A model generated the notes under the pieces. It saw nothing but the letters and a program-made list of their open reading frames with translations. It ran no database searches and was not told the DNA's origin. Positions 50,530-61,630 of a stretch of 64,000 nt of DNA are shown here, piece by piece; within the stretch, counting starts at the first letter, position 1; the number at the start of each line of letters is the position of its first letter. The stretch comes from Gemmatimonadota bacterium (lineage in GTDB: Bacteria; Gemmatimonadota; Gemmatimonadetes; Longimicrobiales; Gaopeijiaceae), in assembly GCA_022823225.1 (NCBI GenBank), contig JAJDXM010000055.1, forward strand, positions 1-64,000. Reading direction: 5' to 3'. The position numbers were made by a program, and so were the translations under genes.

Positions 50530-51602
50530 GGTTCGCGGCCCGGGCTCACCATCGGCACAGTGGCCCGCACTGTGGTTCCCTTGCCCGGCGAGGTCCGTAC
50601 GGTCAGGCTTCCCCCGGCCAACTCCGCTCTCTCACGCATCCCGGCGAGCCCGGCGTGGCCCTCGTCCCGTGCCGTTCCGGGATCGGTCAACTCGAACCCG
50701 CATCCCTGGTCCCGGATCTCCGCTACGATCACCCCGTCCTCCGATCTGACAATCACGGCGGCCTCGCTCACCCCGGCGTGCGTCGCTGCGTTGGTCACGG
50801 CCGCCTGCACGATCCGGTACAGGGCCAGGACGGCGACCGGATCCAGTTCGTCGGCCACCCAGTCGAGGTTCACGCTGGCGCGGATCTTGACCCCATGAAC
50901 CTTCCGGGTATCACGAAACAGGGTGGCGAGCGCGGAAACAAGACCCTGCCGTTCGAGTTTCGGAGACCCCAGTCCCCGAATCATCTGCTTCACCCCCTGG
51001 ATCGCGCCCAGGATCTCGTCGGCGATCACCGCCCACGCGCGTTCCCTTTCCTTCCGGTCCGCCTCGTCGACCAGGAGCTTCCCCCTGAGCTTGAACGCCA
51101 CGAGGAACTGGAGAAACTCGTCGTGCAGTTCGCGGGAAAGGTGCCTTCGCTCATTCTCGGCCGCCTTCAGCTTCATTCTGGACAGCCACCGCATCCGCTT
51201 CCAGCTCGTGATGTCCCGGATCGTGCAAATCACGTGTTCCAGCCCCGAAGCCAGTTTGCCGGGGCTCAGGCTGATCTCCACCGGGAACGTCGTGCCGTCC
51301 TTGCGCACGGCCTGCAGCTCGAGTCCCTGCCCCATCGGCCGCGCACGTGGTGCCTCCGCGTAGCGCCGACGGTGACGCTTGTGCCGGCTCCGGCTGGCGG
51401 CGGGAACCAGCCGATCCACTCTCGAGCCTTCCATCTCTTCGCGGCTCCATCCGAACATCGAAAGAGCCTGCGGGTTGAGATCCCGGATCACGCCGCCGGA
51501 ATCCACGATCAACATCGCGTCCGGCGATGCCTCGAACACGGCTCGGTAGTCCCTGTCGCTGAGCAACGGCAGCTCCATCCTTTCGCTGGAACGAATTGAC
51601 AT
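50526..51602 (-). CDS. PAS-domain sensor histidine kinase (HisKA_3/NarX type)
   Basis: 358 residues. PAS domain at about residues 15-130 (YRAVFEASPDAMLIVDSGGVIRDLNPQALSMFGWSREEMEG, EGSRVDRLVPAASRSRHKRHRRRYAE, FPVEISLSP). HisKA_3 H-box ERRHLSRELHDEFLQFLVAFKL, then the HATPase with VTNAATHAGVSEAAV, DQGCGF and HAGLAGMRERAELAGG. No membrane helix or haem/flavin Cys evident, so it is a cytoplasmic sensor. Start ATG 51602; an upstream GTG-type frame exists. Confidence 0.9.
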   Translation of the reverse strand: MSIRSSERMELPLLSDRDYRAVFEASPDAMLIVDSGGVIRDLNPQALSMFGWSREEMEGSRVDRLVPAASRSRHKRHRRRYAEAPRARPMGQGLELQAVRKDGTTFPVEISLSPGKLASGLEHVICTIRDITSWKRMRWLSRMKLKAAENERRHLSRELHDEFLQFLVAFKLRGKLLVDEADRKERERAWAVIADEILGAIQGVKQMIRGLGSPKLERQGLVSALATLFRDTRKVHGVKIRASVNLDWVADELDPVAVLALYRIVQAAVTNAATHAGVSEAAVIVRSEDGVIVAEIRDQGCGFELTDPGTARDEGHAGLAGMRERAELAGGSLTVRTSPGKGTTVRATVPMVSPGREP

Positions 51603-51653
51603 CACGCACCCACGAGAAGCGCCCGGTCGGACAAAAGTCAACTCCCGCCGGCT

Positions 51654-51833
51654 TCAGCGTTGCGGCCGGGATGTGCCCGTCAGCAGTTCCGCGCGACGGG
51701 AGGTTGCAGCGAAACGCTGCGTTCGGCGATAGCGCAGGCCCCATAGGGTGGTGAGCACCAACCCCAGGCCAACCCCGAACACGACCGGCCCGATCCCTGC
51801 TCGCGCGCCGGTGGCCTGTTTCCGCTCAGGCAT
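51654..51833 (-). CDS. Small single-pass membrane protein
   Basis: 59 residues from MPERKQATGARAG. One membrane helix, IGPVVFGVGLGLVLTTLWGL, then a basic tail RYRRTQRFAATSRRAELL. It starts eight bases inside the end of the 51826 gene and would be co-transcribed with it. Function unknown. Confidence 0.45.
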   Translation of the reverse strand: MPERKQATGARAGIGPVVFGVGLGLVLTTLWGLRYRRTQRFAATSRRAELLTGTSRPQR

Positions 51834-52140
51834 CCTGTGCCATCCTTTGCCAACTCGTTCGGGCGGCCGTCGCGCCAAGCCGTCCCAGCCGGGCGGCCTC
51901 GCGTACAGGTCTTCGCTCGTCGAACGGCACCGCGTCCGGGCTCATGCTCACTGTTGCCAGCACCCTGCCGCAGGATGTCCACGCTGTCGCTCGGTGGGGT
52001 TCGTGCCGGACCCTCGCGTAATGCCGCGCCGTGGCGGCGAGTTCCGCGAAGAGCTCGTTGATGGTCACCACATCGACGAGCCGCACGGATTCGTACGCGC
52101 CGTCCGATGGCAACTGCCGGACTCGGATTGCCACAGTCAT
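51826..52140 (-). CDS. Hypothetical protein under the three-palindrome module
   Basis: 104 residues, MTVAIRVRQLPSDGAYESVRLVDVVTINELF, no signal peptide and no recognisable domain. It begins 86 bases after the nearest palindrome of the module at 52226. Together with the small membrane protein it forms a two-gene unit upstream of the kinase-regulator operon on the same strand. Confidence 0.5.
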   Translation of the reverse strand: MTVAIRVRQLPSDGAYESVRLVDVVTINELFAELAATARHYARVRHEPHRATAWTSCGRVLATVSMSPDAVPFDERRPVREAARLGRLGATAARTSWQRMAQDA

Positions 52141-52225
52141 TCCAGCCTCCTTCCGTTTGGGGCCGGACCGGCGCGTTCCGGACCGGCAAGTTCAATGTGG
52201 GCAACCCATGTCAGCCTTCCATAGA

Positions 52226-52284
52226 GGGAAAACCCGGCAATTCGTGAGGGGGAGATTACGCCACGCGTTGGGGGGAGAATCCCC
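52226..52284 (-). promoter_or_regulatory. Three-palindrome promoter module (copy 2)
   Basis: GGGAAAACCC (52226-52235), GGGGGAGATTACGCC (about 52248-52262) and GGGGAGAATCCCC (52272-52284) have centres 23.5-24 bp apart. Order and spacing equal copy 1 at 49795, and the flanks also match (GAGGG-AAAACCC-GG-AATT). The rest of the 265-base region 52141-52405 shows no gene. Confidence 0.6.
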
Positions 52285-52405
52285 GCAAGCTTGCCGGGCC
52301 GTAACATCCCATCCGATCTCGCTGCGGCCCTCGACCGGGAGAAGCGCAGGCGGGGGCAGTCGCTGAATCGCACCGCGATCGACGGGGCGAGCTGGAGCAG
52401 CCGCT

Positions 52406-54235
<1,830 letters not shown>

Positions 54236-54310
54236 AAGCCCGCTCCGGCGGTTGGCGCGCGCATGGGATTCGGAGTGTACACGAAGCAGATCACGGGTGC
54301 GTCCCCCCTG

Positions 54311-57300
54311 CTACATCCCGATGTGCAGGTACGTCCGGATCTCCCACTCGCGCCCCGGGTCCCCGCCGATGCCCGGGTTGCACTCCATTCGCCCGAAGTC
54401 GTCGGGCGTCCGCGCCGGACAGTACCGCGGCGAGTACTCGTTGAGCGTGCGCATGGTCGCGCGCACCCCGACGCGGGTCTGCGGCAGGTCGAACCAGTCC
54501 GGCGGCCCGAGCGAATACGAGACATCGCCCATCAGCTGAAGCGGGAAGGTGAGGTTGAAGTCGCGGTGGTAGTCGTACGGGCCCCAGTCGTTCCGGCTGG
54601 CCATGCCGTGGAACTTGACCGAACCGTGGATGACGCGGAGGTCGATCCCGGCGCGGCGGACCTCCCGGTCGTCGTCGCCGTTGGGCTCGCCGGTCCCCGC
54701 GAAGATGTTCGCGATCAAGCCGGGCCCCGCGCGCCGCTTCGACACGACCCGCGCCTTGACTTCCCAGAGGTCGCGCGCGGGCGGCGCCCCGGGGAACGCG
54801 AAGGTGGAGCGGCCGTCGGCGAAGATCCCGATCCCGGCGTCCCGGGTGGTGGGGAAGCTGAAGTACACGAAGCCTACCGAGGCGGCCAGGACCGCGTCCT
54901 CGCGCCGGTCGCTGTCCCAGTTGTACATCCAGGTGGCGGGCGTGGGGTCGTAGGTGACGAGGAGCTCGGCCGCGTGGGTTTCCCGGTTGCCGCGCACCGC
55001 AAAGGGGTCGTCCAGGACGTTGCGGGGTCGCCCCGGGGCAGGGACGCCGGCCGGGACCGGACCCACGAGCGGCTTGCGCCACAGCACGTTGGGGGCGATC
55101 TGCCAGTCGCCCGCCAGCCAGGTCAGGCCGGTGATCACGTTGCGCTGGTTGCCGCTCCCGGTGTCCTTCAGCGTCCAGCCGGTGAAGGTCTGCGTCTGCG
55201 TCGGACCGCCGTCGGCCACGAGACCCATCGCCGCCCCCTGCAGGTACCAGTTGAGGCGTCCTCTGGTGAGGCTGACCTTGGCCTTCGCGCCGAACGCGTC
55301 GGAGTTCCGGATCTCGTCCTGCAGCACGCGGTAGGCGCCCGGCTCGCCGTCGACCAGCTGGAACATCTGGCCAGCTTTGGTGCTCCCCGACATGATGCCG
55401 CCGACTTCGAAGGTCGCGCCGCCCCTCGCCGCGGTCAGGTGCACCGTCGCCTTCCGAGTCGGCGGCAGCGGGATCGCGAACGAGCTCGACGCCTGTCCCG
55501 CCTCGGCCAGATCCTCCTGGTAGATGACGGTGCCCTGAACGGGACCGAGGCTGGCCTGCTGCTTGACGAGCACCGCCGGGTTCGCCCCCCACCACAGCTC
55601 GGGACCGATCGCCACCTTGAGTCCGCTCAGCGACCGCTTCCCGGCAATCTCCATTCCGACCGGCGCGAGCCCGTTGTACACGTCGATGTTGGGCCCGTAG
55701 TTGGCCTCCTGGTAGAGCCCGAAAAAGTCGCCTTCGTAGCCCCAGTGGTAGTGGCCGGATCGGTAGAAGCCCTCGAGCCGGAACCACCGGTCGTCCCACG
55801 AGACGCTGGCGCTGTAGACCTTGAGCCGCTCGATGTCCTGAAGCGTCACGTCCCCGCCCTGGCCGCGGACGTCGCGCGGACGGCCCCGGTTCTCGTAGAA
55901 GATTTCGTCGATCGGGTTCGTGGGAACATCGCCGAGCATGTTGAACGACACGGTCGCGAGCATGTTCGCGGTCGGCTGCGCCGTCAGGTCCGCGTAGAAG
56001 GACTGCATCTGGTCGAAGCCGCGGAAGCTCGGGTAGGTGGGGTTCGTCTCGGGCGGATCCTCGGGCGTGCTGACCAGGGAGCCGCCGGTGCTGAAGGTCT
56101 CCAGCTCGATGCGCACACCGCTCACGCGCACGCGGTCGAGCGCGGTCGCGAGGAGCGCGGCCCGGTCGCCCTGCGCGCGGAGTCCCATGTCGGCCGGCTG
56201 AATGCGCGCGAAGTGCTCCCGGATCGCGGCGAGGTCGGTTCCGGGCGCGTACGGGTCGAGGGTGTAGGCCGCCTGGAGCGCGTAGTAGGCGGCGCGCGGG
56301 TAGAGCTCGTAGAGGTTGTTGGGGTCGGTGGGGCCCTTGGCGACAATCCCCCACCACTCCTCGTTCATGTTGTTGTCGCCCTCGACGAAGTCCTCCGTGT
56401 AGCCGCCGTTCGCCCACGACGCGTTCGTGTCCTGGATGTCGAGCCGGTCCTCCTGGCCGAACTTCCACCAGCCGTCGGTCCACTGGAAGGTGGCGCCGCC
56501 GATCGAGTTGCCGACCAGGCCCTTGCCCGCCGACTGCTCGTAGATCTCCCGCCACTGCCCGATGAGGTACCGGGCCTGCACGACCTGGTCCTCGTGCATG
56601 TTCTTCGCATTCCAGGCGTCGGCGCCGAACTCGGTGAACATCACGGGGCGGTCCAGCACGCCCTTCACCTCCTGGTAGAGATCCCCGAACGAGATGCCCC
56701 GGTAGACGTTGGTGCCGAAGATGTCCAGGTCGGGCACCTCCTCGGCGATGATCTCGAGGTACTGCAGATCGCCGTTGGCCATCGCGACGGGGCGGGTGGG
56801 GTCGATCTCCTTGATGCGCCGCGCCACCTCGCCGAAGAGTGAATACATGTGGCGCGCGCGGACCGTGTTGGCCTCCTCCTCGGGAAGGTCCTCGGTCTCG
56901 GCCGAACTCCACACCAGCCCGTAGTTGTTCTCGTTGCCCAATAGCCACATGAGGACGCCGGGCGTGTCCTTGAACTCGTCGACCAGCGCCTCGACCTCGG
57001 CCATCAGCACGGCGCGGGCCCGGGGGTCCGAGTAGTCGGTGTTCGCGCTGTAGACGCCGCCGGCCGTGACCCCGTAGCGGCCCAGCGCGTGGTTCAGGAT
57101 CGTGTAGATCCCGTAGCGCTCGTAAATGTGCCGCACCCACCGCGGCGTGATCCCGACGTAGGTGCGGATCGCGTTGCCGCCCATCGCCCTGAGGAGCGAC
57201 ATCTCGCGGTCGAGCGCGGCCTCGATGACGTGGTCTGGCTCGGTCCAGAAGCTGTAGTTGTAGGTCGTGCCGCGCGGGAAGTAGTCCCAGTTGACGCCCT

Positions 57301-57517
57301 GGACCATCATGTCGCGGCCGTCGATCTGGAGGCGGGTGCCGGTGGCGTCCGTGACGAGCTCGATGACGGGGAGCGGCGGGGGGGCTTCCTGGGCGGTGGC
57401 GGGGTTGGGGGGGGACGCGGCGAGGGCCGCCAGCGCGACGAGGGGCGCCAGGCGGGCGCGGCAGCCGGCCGGAGTCGTTGTGGTTGAGAGCGCGGTATCG
57501 GTGCGGATCGGACGCAT
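54311..57517 (-). CDS. Clan GH-A glycosidase fused to an outer-membrane beta-barrel
   Basis: 1068 residues from ATG 57517, after the right operator. Signal peptide LAPLVALAALAASPPNPATAQ. Residues about 50-370 are a TIM-barrel glycosidase. GVNWDYFPRGTTYNYSFW and GGNAIRTYVGITPRWVRHIYERYGI fit, and the Glu pair lies in GNEN (E196) and TEFG (E296), the clan GH-A acid/base and nucleophile pattern. From about 470 on, alternating strands (VYSASVSWDDRWFRLEGFYRSGHYHWGYEGDFFGLYQ, GLTWLAGDWQIAPNVLW, VGFVYFSFPTT) form a barrel of 16 or more strands ending TYLHIGM. GH2/GH72-like affinity is uncertain. It likely shows a glucan-cleaving domain at the cell surface. Confidence 0.8.
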   Translation of the reverse strand: MRPIRTDTALSTTTTPAGCRARLAPLVALAALAASPPNPATAQEAPPPLPVIELVTDATGTRLQIDGRDMMVQGVNWDYFPRGTTYNYSFWTEPDHVIEAALDREMSLLRAMGGNAIRTYVGITPRWVRHIYERYGIYTILNHALGRYGVTAGGVYSANTDYSDPRARAVLMAEVEALVDEFKDTPGVLMWLLGNENNYGLVWSSAETEDLPEEEANTVRARHMYSLFGEVARRIKEIDPTRPVAMANGDLQYLEIIAEEVPDLDIFGTNVYRGISFGDLYQEVKGVLDRPVMFTEFGADAWNAKNMHEDQVVQARYLIGQWREIYEQSAGKGLVGNSIGGATFQWTDGWWKFGQEDRLDIQDTNASWANGGYTEDFVEGDNNMNEEWWGIVAKGPTDPNNLYELYPRAAYYALQAAYTLDPYAPGTDLAAIREHFARIQPADMGLRAQGDRAALLATALDRVRVSGVRIELETFSTGGSLVSTPEDPPETNPTYPSFRGFDQMQSFYADLTAQPTANMLATVSFNMLGDVPTNPIDEIFYENRGRPRDVRGQGGDVTLQDIERLKVYSASVSWDDRWFRLEGFYRSGHYHWGYEGDFFGLYQEANYGPNIDVYNGLAPVGMEIAGKRSLSGLKVAIGPELWWGANPAVLVKQQASLGPVQGTVIYQEDLAEAGQASSSFAIPLPPTRKATVHLTAARGGATFEVGGIMSGSTKAGQMFQLVDGEPGAYRVLQDEIRNSDAFGAKAKVSLTRGRLNWYLQGAAMGLVADGGPTQTQTFTGWTLKDTGSGNQRNVITGLTWLAGDWQIAPNVLWRKPLVGPVPAGVPAPGRPRNVLDDPFAVRGNRETHAAELLVTYDPTPATWMYNWDSDRREDAVLAASVGFVYFSFPTTRDAGIGIFADGRSTFAFPGAPPARDLWEVKARVVSKRRAGPGLIANIFAGTGEPNGDDDREVRRAGIDLRVIHGSVKFHGMASRNDWGPYDYHRDFNLTFPLQLMGDVSYSLGPPDWFDLPQTRVGVRATMRTLNEYSPRYCPARTPDDFGRMECNPGIGGDPGREWEIRTYLHIGM

Positions 57518-57548
57518 GCTCGCTTTCCGGTCGAAGCGCCCCGAACAG

Positions 57549-57573
57549 ACTTTGTTCGGTCGCCGAACAAAGT
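57549..57573. promoter_or_regulatory. 25-bp perfect palindrome, probable ROK operator (right)
   Basis: ACTTTGTTCGG-TCG-CCGAACAAAGT, identical arms to the site at 39240 with the spacer reversed. It lies 32 bases before the GH-barrel start, where bound repressor would block a minus-strand promoter. No gene occupies 57574-57677. Confidence 0.75.
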
Positions 57574-57677
57574 GCGGTGAGGCTGCGGCCCCTGTCAAGG
57601 AGGTCGCGTCACCTCACGGGCGGGCTTGGGCACACACCCACTGCCAATAACCGCTCGGAAGTGCCGAGAACGCTGGA

Positions 57678-58370
57678 TCACCGCCCCTCGCAGACGTGGT
57701 CGAAGACCGCTACGGCCATCCTTCCGCATGCAGCCCTCACCTTCCCCCAATCCTGCCACTGCGGTGCCAGGTCCCGGTATTCGGAGAGGTCCAGCTCGTC
57801 GAGATCGTATGGGAGCGGGTTGGCCAACTGAGCCTGGAGCTGCTGCAGGGCGGACTCGCCGCTCTCCTGGGGATAGAGCCGGTCGAACGATCGCAGCGCG
57901 TGTGCGGTCGACTCTGTCCCCATGCGGGTCGCCAGGGCGACGAAGTCGAGGTAGTCTCTCGTGGCGTTGCGCTTGAGGATGAGGACGCCCTTGATGCGCA
58001 GGATCTCCGCATCGGTCGGGATGGTGAGCGCCAGTCCCTCGACATCGAGCGTCGTCGTCTCCAGTGGTGTCGCCCGGATCAGCTGCCGGACCCCTGTCTG
58101 GATCCCTTCCAGACTGCCCAGTATCTGCACGGGCCGGGCCACACGGGCCGTCTTCCATCCCGCTACGGATTCAAGTTGTCCGAGAACCTCGTCAAAGCGG
58201 ACACGCAGATCCGTGAGCACATGGTCCGCATCCAGGGAGAAGCGGTGCTCGGCAAGGATCGCCGCCGCCGTTCCGCCGACCCGGACGGCGCCTGGCAGGA
58301 TCTCCTGAAGACGGGCTGCTGACGAGAGCAGCCGTTCCCACTCAGGAAGCCGTGCGGGATTCCCTCGCAT
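57678..58370 (-). CDS. AbiEii-type nucleotidyltransferase toxin
   Basis: 230 residues from MRGNPARLPEWERLL. ILPGAVRVGGTAAAILAEHRFSLDADHVLTDL contains the GG and DxD motifs of the minimal nucleotidyltransferase fold. ILRIKGVLILKRNATRDYLDFVALA matches the second half of the AbiEii/MenT-like domain. Such proteins can modify tRNA. It overlaps the small upstream gene by 29 bases, as expected for a type IV-like pair. Confidence 0.7.
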   Translation of the reverse strand: MRGNPARLPEWERLLSSAARLQEILPGAVRVGGTAAAILAEHRFSLDADHVLTDLRVRFDEVLGQLESVAGWKTARVARPVQILGSLEGIQTGVRQLIRATPLETTTLDVEGLALTIPTDAEILRIKGVLILKRNATRDYLDFVALATRMGTESTAHALRSFDRLYPQESGESALQQLQAQLANPLPYDLDELDLSEYRDLAPQWQDWGKVRAACGRMAVAVFDHVCEGR

Positions 58371-58569
58371 ACAGCATCCAGAAGTGATACCGCTGTGCTC
58401 GCGGATCGCGGACGTGCCGGGCGCAAGCCCGCTCGATCCTCTCCAGTACGGCAGCATCCCGCGGCGCCGCCTGCCGCAGATCGGCCCAATGCCGCCACTG
58501 CCCGCTCGCGATGATGTCGTCGATGGCGGCAAGGGTGAGTCGGCTGTGATTCAGGTGGCGATGACGCAT
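58342..58569 (-). CDS. Small antitoxin-like partner of the nucleotidyltransferase
   Basis: 75 residues, MRHRHLNHSRLTLAAIDDIIASGQWRHWADLRQAAPRDAAVLERIERACARHV, then RDPRAQRYHFWMLYARE. All-helical with no DNA-binding motif I recognise. Overlap with the downstream toxin gene suggests coupled translation. The antitoxin role is inferred from context. Confidence 0.6.
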   Translation of the reverse strand: MRHRHLNHSRLTLAAIDDIIASGQWRHWADLRQAAPRDAAVLERIERACARHVRDPRAQRYHFWMLYARESRTAS

Positions 58570-58580
58570 GATTCCCCCCT

Positions 58581-60832
58581 TCAGAACGCCTTCAGATACG
58601 TCAGCTTCACCACCCCCGTCCTGCGTTGCCAGCGCTCCGTCCGCGGATCCAGCAGGTCACCCGTCAGGTAGCCCGTGTCGAACACGACGAAGAGGTCGCT
58701 GCCGGGCGTGTGGATCCAGTTGATGCGCACGTTGGCCTGGACGACGTTCGAGACATCGTCGTACTGGATGAGGGCGTTGGCGAAGAGCGCGCGGCTGACC
58801 GCGCCCAGGATGGTCACGCTGACGAGCCGGGTGGTGAAGTCGCCGTCCTGGCGGACATCGGGCGGGAGGTCGGCGAGCGGCTGAACGGGAAGGCTGACGT
58901 CGTTCCAGCTGTAGTCGCCGCTGACCGTGAGGTGGGGGCCGGTCTTCCACATCAGCCCGCCCGAAAGCTGCGTCCGGGTGCCGCCCCAGAAATCGCCGGC
59001 CGCGACGCTGCCGCGCACCGAGAACTCACGGGAGTCGTTGGAGGTGAAGCGAACTTCGGCGCCGGTGAAGTCGTACTCGCCAGCCGCCAGAGCGCGCCCC
59101 TGGATGTGCGACGGCCGGGCAAGCGACTCGCTGCGTCGCACGATCGCCACCGAGGCGCGGTCGCCCGTCTGGAAGCTGAGGAGATTGCTGAATGCGAGCG
59201 CCGCGCTCTGCCGGGTGCCGTCCAGCCCGGCGATGTACTCGCCCCGCAGCGCGCTCACGAGCTGCCGCGCCCAGGTGCTCCGTTCGAAGCGCGGATGCGC
59301 GCCGACCGACCCGATGTAGCGCTGCATGTCGTTGCGCAGCACGAAGCCCAGCGCAGGGTCGAAGCCGACGGGGATGCGCCGGTATCCGGCTCCGGCCGCC
59401 AGCAGGCTGCTGCGCAGGTCGGCCTGGATGGCGCCGGCGATCGGGGTGCCGAAGTCGTCGTCCGTCCCGGTCGCCTCCGCCGCGCCGGCGCCCTGGTCAA
59501 CCCCGCCGTCCCATGAGCGCGCGATCCACCCGCTGACCGAGCTCGACCCGCCGAAACGCACCTGGAAGTCGCTTCCGAGCACCCGGTTGAAGCCGCCGTC
59601 CGCGTCGACCGACGTCAGGATTCCTCCAACGGTGGTCCTCGAAAAGGGATCGGCGCGCAGCCGCACGACCGAGTTGAGTCCCCCGGGGTTCGCGTGGCGG
59701 CTCCAGTCCCGCGGCGCGTCCTCGGTCAACAGGCTCAGCGCCCCGATCGAGAGCGGCCCCGCCTGTCCGGTCAGCCGCGCGCCGCCCGCGATGTCGTTGT
59801 CGATCCCGATGCGCCGGCTGAAGAAGACGACCGTCTCCCGCGCGTCACCGAAGTCGAAGAGCCCGGCGCGCTCCAGGAAGAACTCGCGCTTCTCGGGGAA
59901 GAAGAGGCTGAAGCGCGTCAGGTTGATCTGGACGTTGTCCGCCTCCACCTGGGCGAAGTCGGGGTTGACGGTCGCGTCGAGCGTCAGGTTCGAGGTGATC
60001 GAGTACTTGAAATCGAGGCCGAGGTCGGTGAGGGTCTCGGTGGCCGTTTCCGTGTTGCCGCGGCGGCCGGCGACCGAACGCCCCGCAATCGCGAAGGGCT
60101 TGGCCTCCATGTAGCGGCCGCGCCTCAGTCCCTCCAGGCCGGTCAGGGTGGCATACTGAGAGACCTGCGTGAGCGCGCTGCGGACCTCTTGGCCGATGTG
60201 GGGAAAGTACACCATCTCGTTCTTGCGCCGGATGGTGCGCTCCAGGAGGATCCCCATCTCGGGGGCGTCAGTGTCCGCGAAACGGATCGTCGTGAACGGG
60301 ACCGCCGCCTCGACGACCCAGCCGTCCTCGGTGATGCGCGCCTCGCTCTCGTAGACGCCCCCCAGTTCCAGTCCGAAATCGTCATCGACTCGTCGGTGAT
60401 CAGCGCGTCGCCCTGGGTCCCGAAGGGATTGATCTCGAAGATGTAGGCGTTGCGCTTGTCGTTGTACGTGTCGAGGCCGATGCGGATGTTGTCGTCCTGG
60501 TCGATGCGGCCTTCACGGTGCAGGATGCTGCGTCGGATTCCCTCCGGGTCCGAATCGTGGAGGACGATCGCGAAGTAGAGGTTGTTGTCGTCGAAGGCGA
60601 CCCTCAGTTCGGTGCGCTCCGACGCGGGCGCGCCGTCGACGGGAACGCGCTGGCGGAAGTCGGTTACCGGCTCGATCCGCTGCCAGAAGGGCTCGTCGAG
60701 AACGGCATCGATACTCGGGGGACGGTCGGCGCGAACCGCGTGGATGGTCTGGCCGCGCGCGTCCTGGCCGTGCGCGGTGGCGGGTGCACTGGTGGCCAGG
60801 CCCGCCAGGGCGATGAGGAGCAGTCCGTGCAT
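58581..60832 (-). pseudogene. DUF5916 outer-membrane barrel protein with carbohydrate-binding-9 domain, frameshifted
   Basis: The intact protein would have about 750 residues. Signal LLLIALAGLATSAPATA; CBM9-like domain with PPSIDAVLDEPFWQRIEPVTDFRQ, TELRVAFDDNNLYFAIVLHDSDP and AYIFEINPFGTQGDALITDES. The frame breaks at the C6 run 60358-60363. Adding one base restores DWNW-GGVYESEARITEDGWVVEAAVPFTTIRF and continues through GILLERTIRRKNEMVYFPHIGQ to a barrel ending LTYLKAF. So it is one gene with a single-base deletion in a homopolymer; sequencing error and phase variation are both possible. Confidence 0.8.
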
Positions 60833-60893
60833 CGCCGCGCGAAAGCGGCGAGAATCCGTTCCACGAGCCGCTGAACCCCTGCGGAGCTTCAAT

Positions 60894-61253
60894 TCAGGAG
60901 TCGTCGGCCTCAGCTGCGGCTTCGGCCTCTTCCACGACCTCCGCCTCGGCCTCTTCCGCCTCCGCCCCCGCGCCCTTGTCGCAAGCGCCCTCACCATTGC
61001 TGCCGCGCTGGCGGCAGGTGTAGCCACATCCCCACCGGCAGCATCCGCGGCCACCCCATCCGCCGGACCAGAACCAGCCGCAGGATTCTTCGTCCGACTC
61101 GTCGCATGCCTTGCGGCAGCGCGCCCGCCGCAGCCACATGAGGATGAGGATCAGAAGCACGATCTGGGGAAGCCCGAGCCGCAGGACCCCACCCCAGAAG
61201 TCGACGAGGGCGCCGAAGTACCAGCTGAAGAAATCGCCTATCATGATGGACAT
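60894..61253 (-). CDS. Small membrane protein with Cys-rich middle and acidic tail
   Basis: 119 residues. One or two N-terminal membrane helices (FFSWYFGALVDFWGGVLRLGLPQIVLLILILMWL), a Cys-rich Gly/Trp segment with nine Cys (RCRKAC, ESCGW, GRGCCRWGCGYTCRQ, GACDKG) and a low-complexity Ala/Glu tail. The Cys cluster could bind metal or form disulfides. No family recognised. 61254-61441 between it and the next gene shows nothing clear. Confidence 0.5.
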   Translation of the reverse strand: MSIMIGDFFSWYFGALVDFWGGVLRLGLPQIVLLILILMWLRRARCRKACDESDEESCGWFWSGGWGGRGCCRWGCGYTCRQRGSNGEGACDKGAGAEAEEAEAEVVEEAEAAAEADDS

Positions 61254-61441
61254 CCCCGTGTTTGTTGTTTCACCTCGGACCGCTCACCCCTGATACGCCG
61301 GCGGTGCGGATTTGGTTTCCTCGCGGCGCCATGCACGGACGGGCAGGCGGTCTCGGCCCGGCCCGCCCGGCGCCCCGGCTCGCGGACGACCAGGCAGCCT
61401 CGGCGCGGCGCACCCGACGGCCCGGCTCGCGCACAGCAATC

Positions 61442-61630
61442 CTATATCAAGGAATCGGACCTCAGGCGGTAGATGGCAAGCCCTACCCACGCGCCGATCA
61501 GGGTGCCGCCGACGATGGACCACGTTGTCGCGGGTACGATCCAGCCGGTCACGGTCAACGCGCCAAGGGCCGCCGCACCGACGACGCAGTAGATCGCCAG
61601 GATGCGGTATTCACGGCGTCGGTCGGTCAT
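61442..61630 (-). CDS. Small two-helix membrane protein
   Basis: 62 residues, MTDRRREYRILAIYCVVGAAALGALTVTGWIVPATTWSIVGGTLIGAWVGLAIYRLRS, with two membrane helices and cytoplasmic basic ends. It overlaps the stop of the upstream beta-propeller lipoprotein gene by four bases (ATGA), so the two are co-translated. Function unknown. Confidence 0.6.
   Translation of the reverse strand: MTDRRREYRILAIYCVVGAAALGALTVTGWIVPATTWSIVGGTLIGAWVGLAIYRLRSDSLI

Noticed and set aside
57511-57598. The longest start of the GH-barrel frame at 57598
   Set aside because: It would translate through the 25-bp operator and place the signal peptide deep inside the protein; ATG 57517 gives a normal signal peptide.
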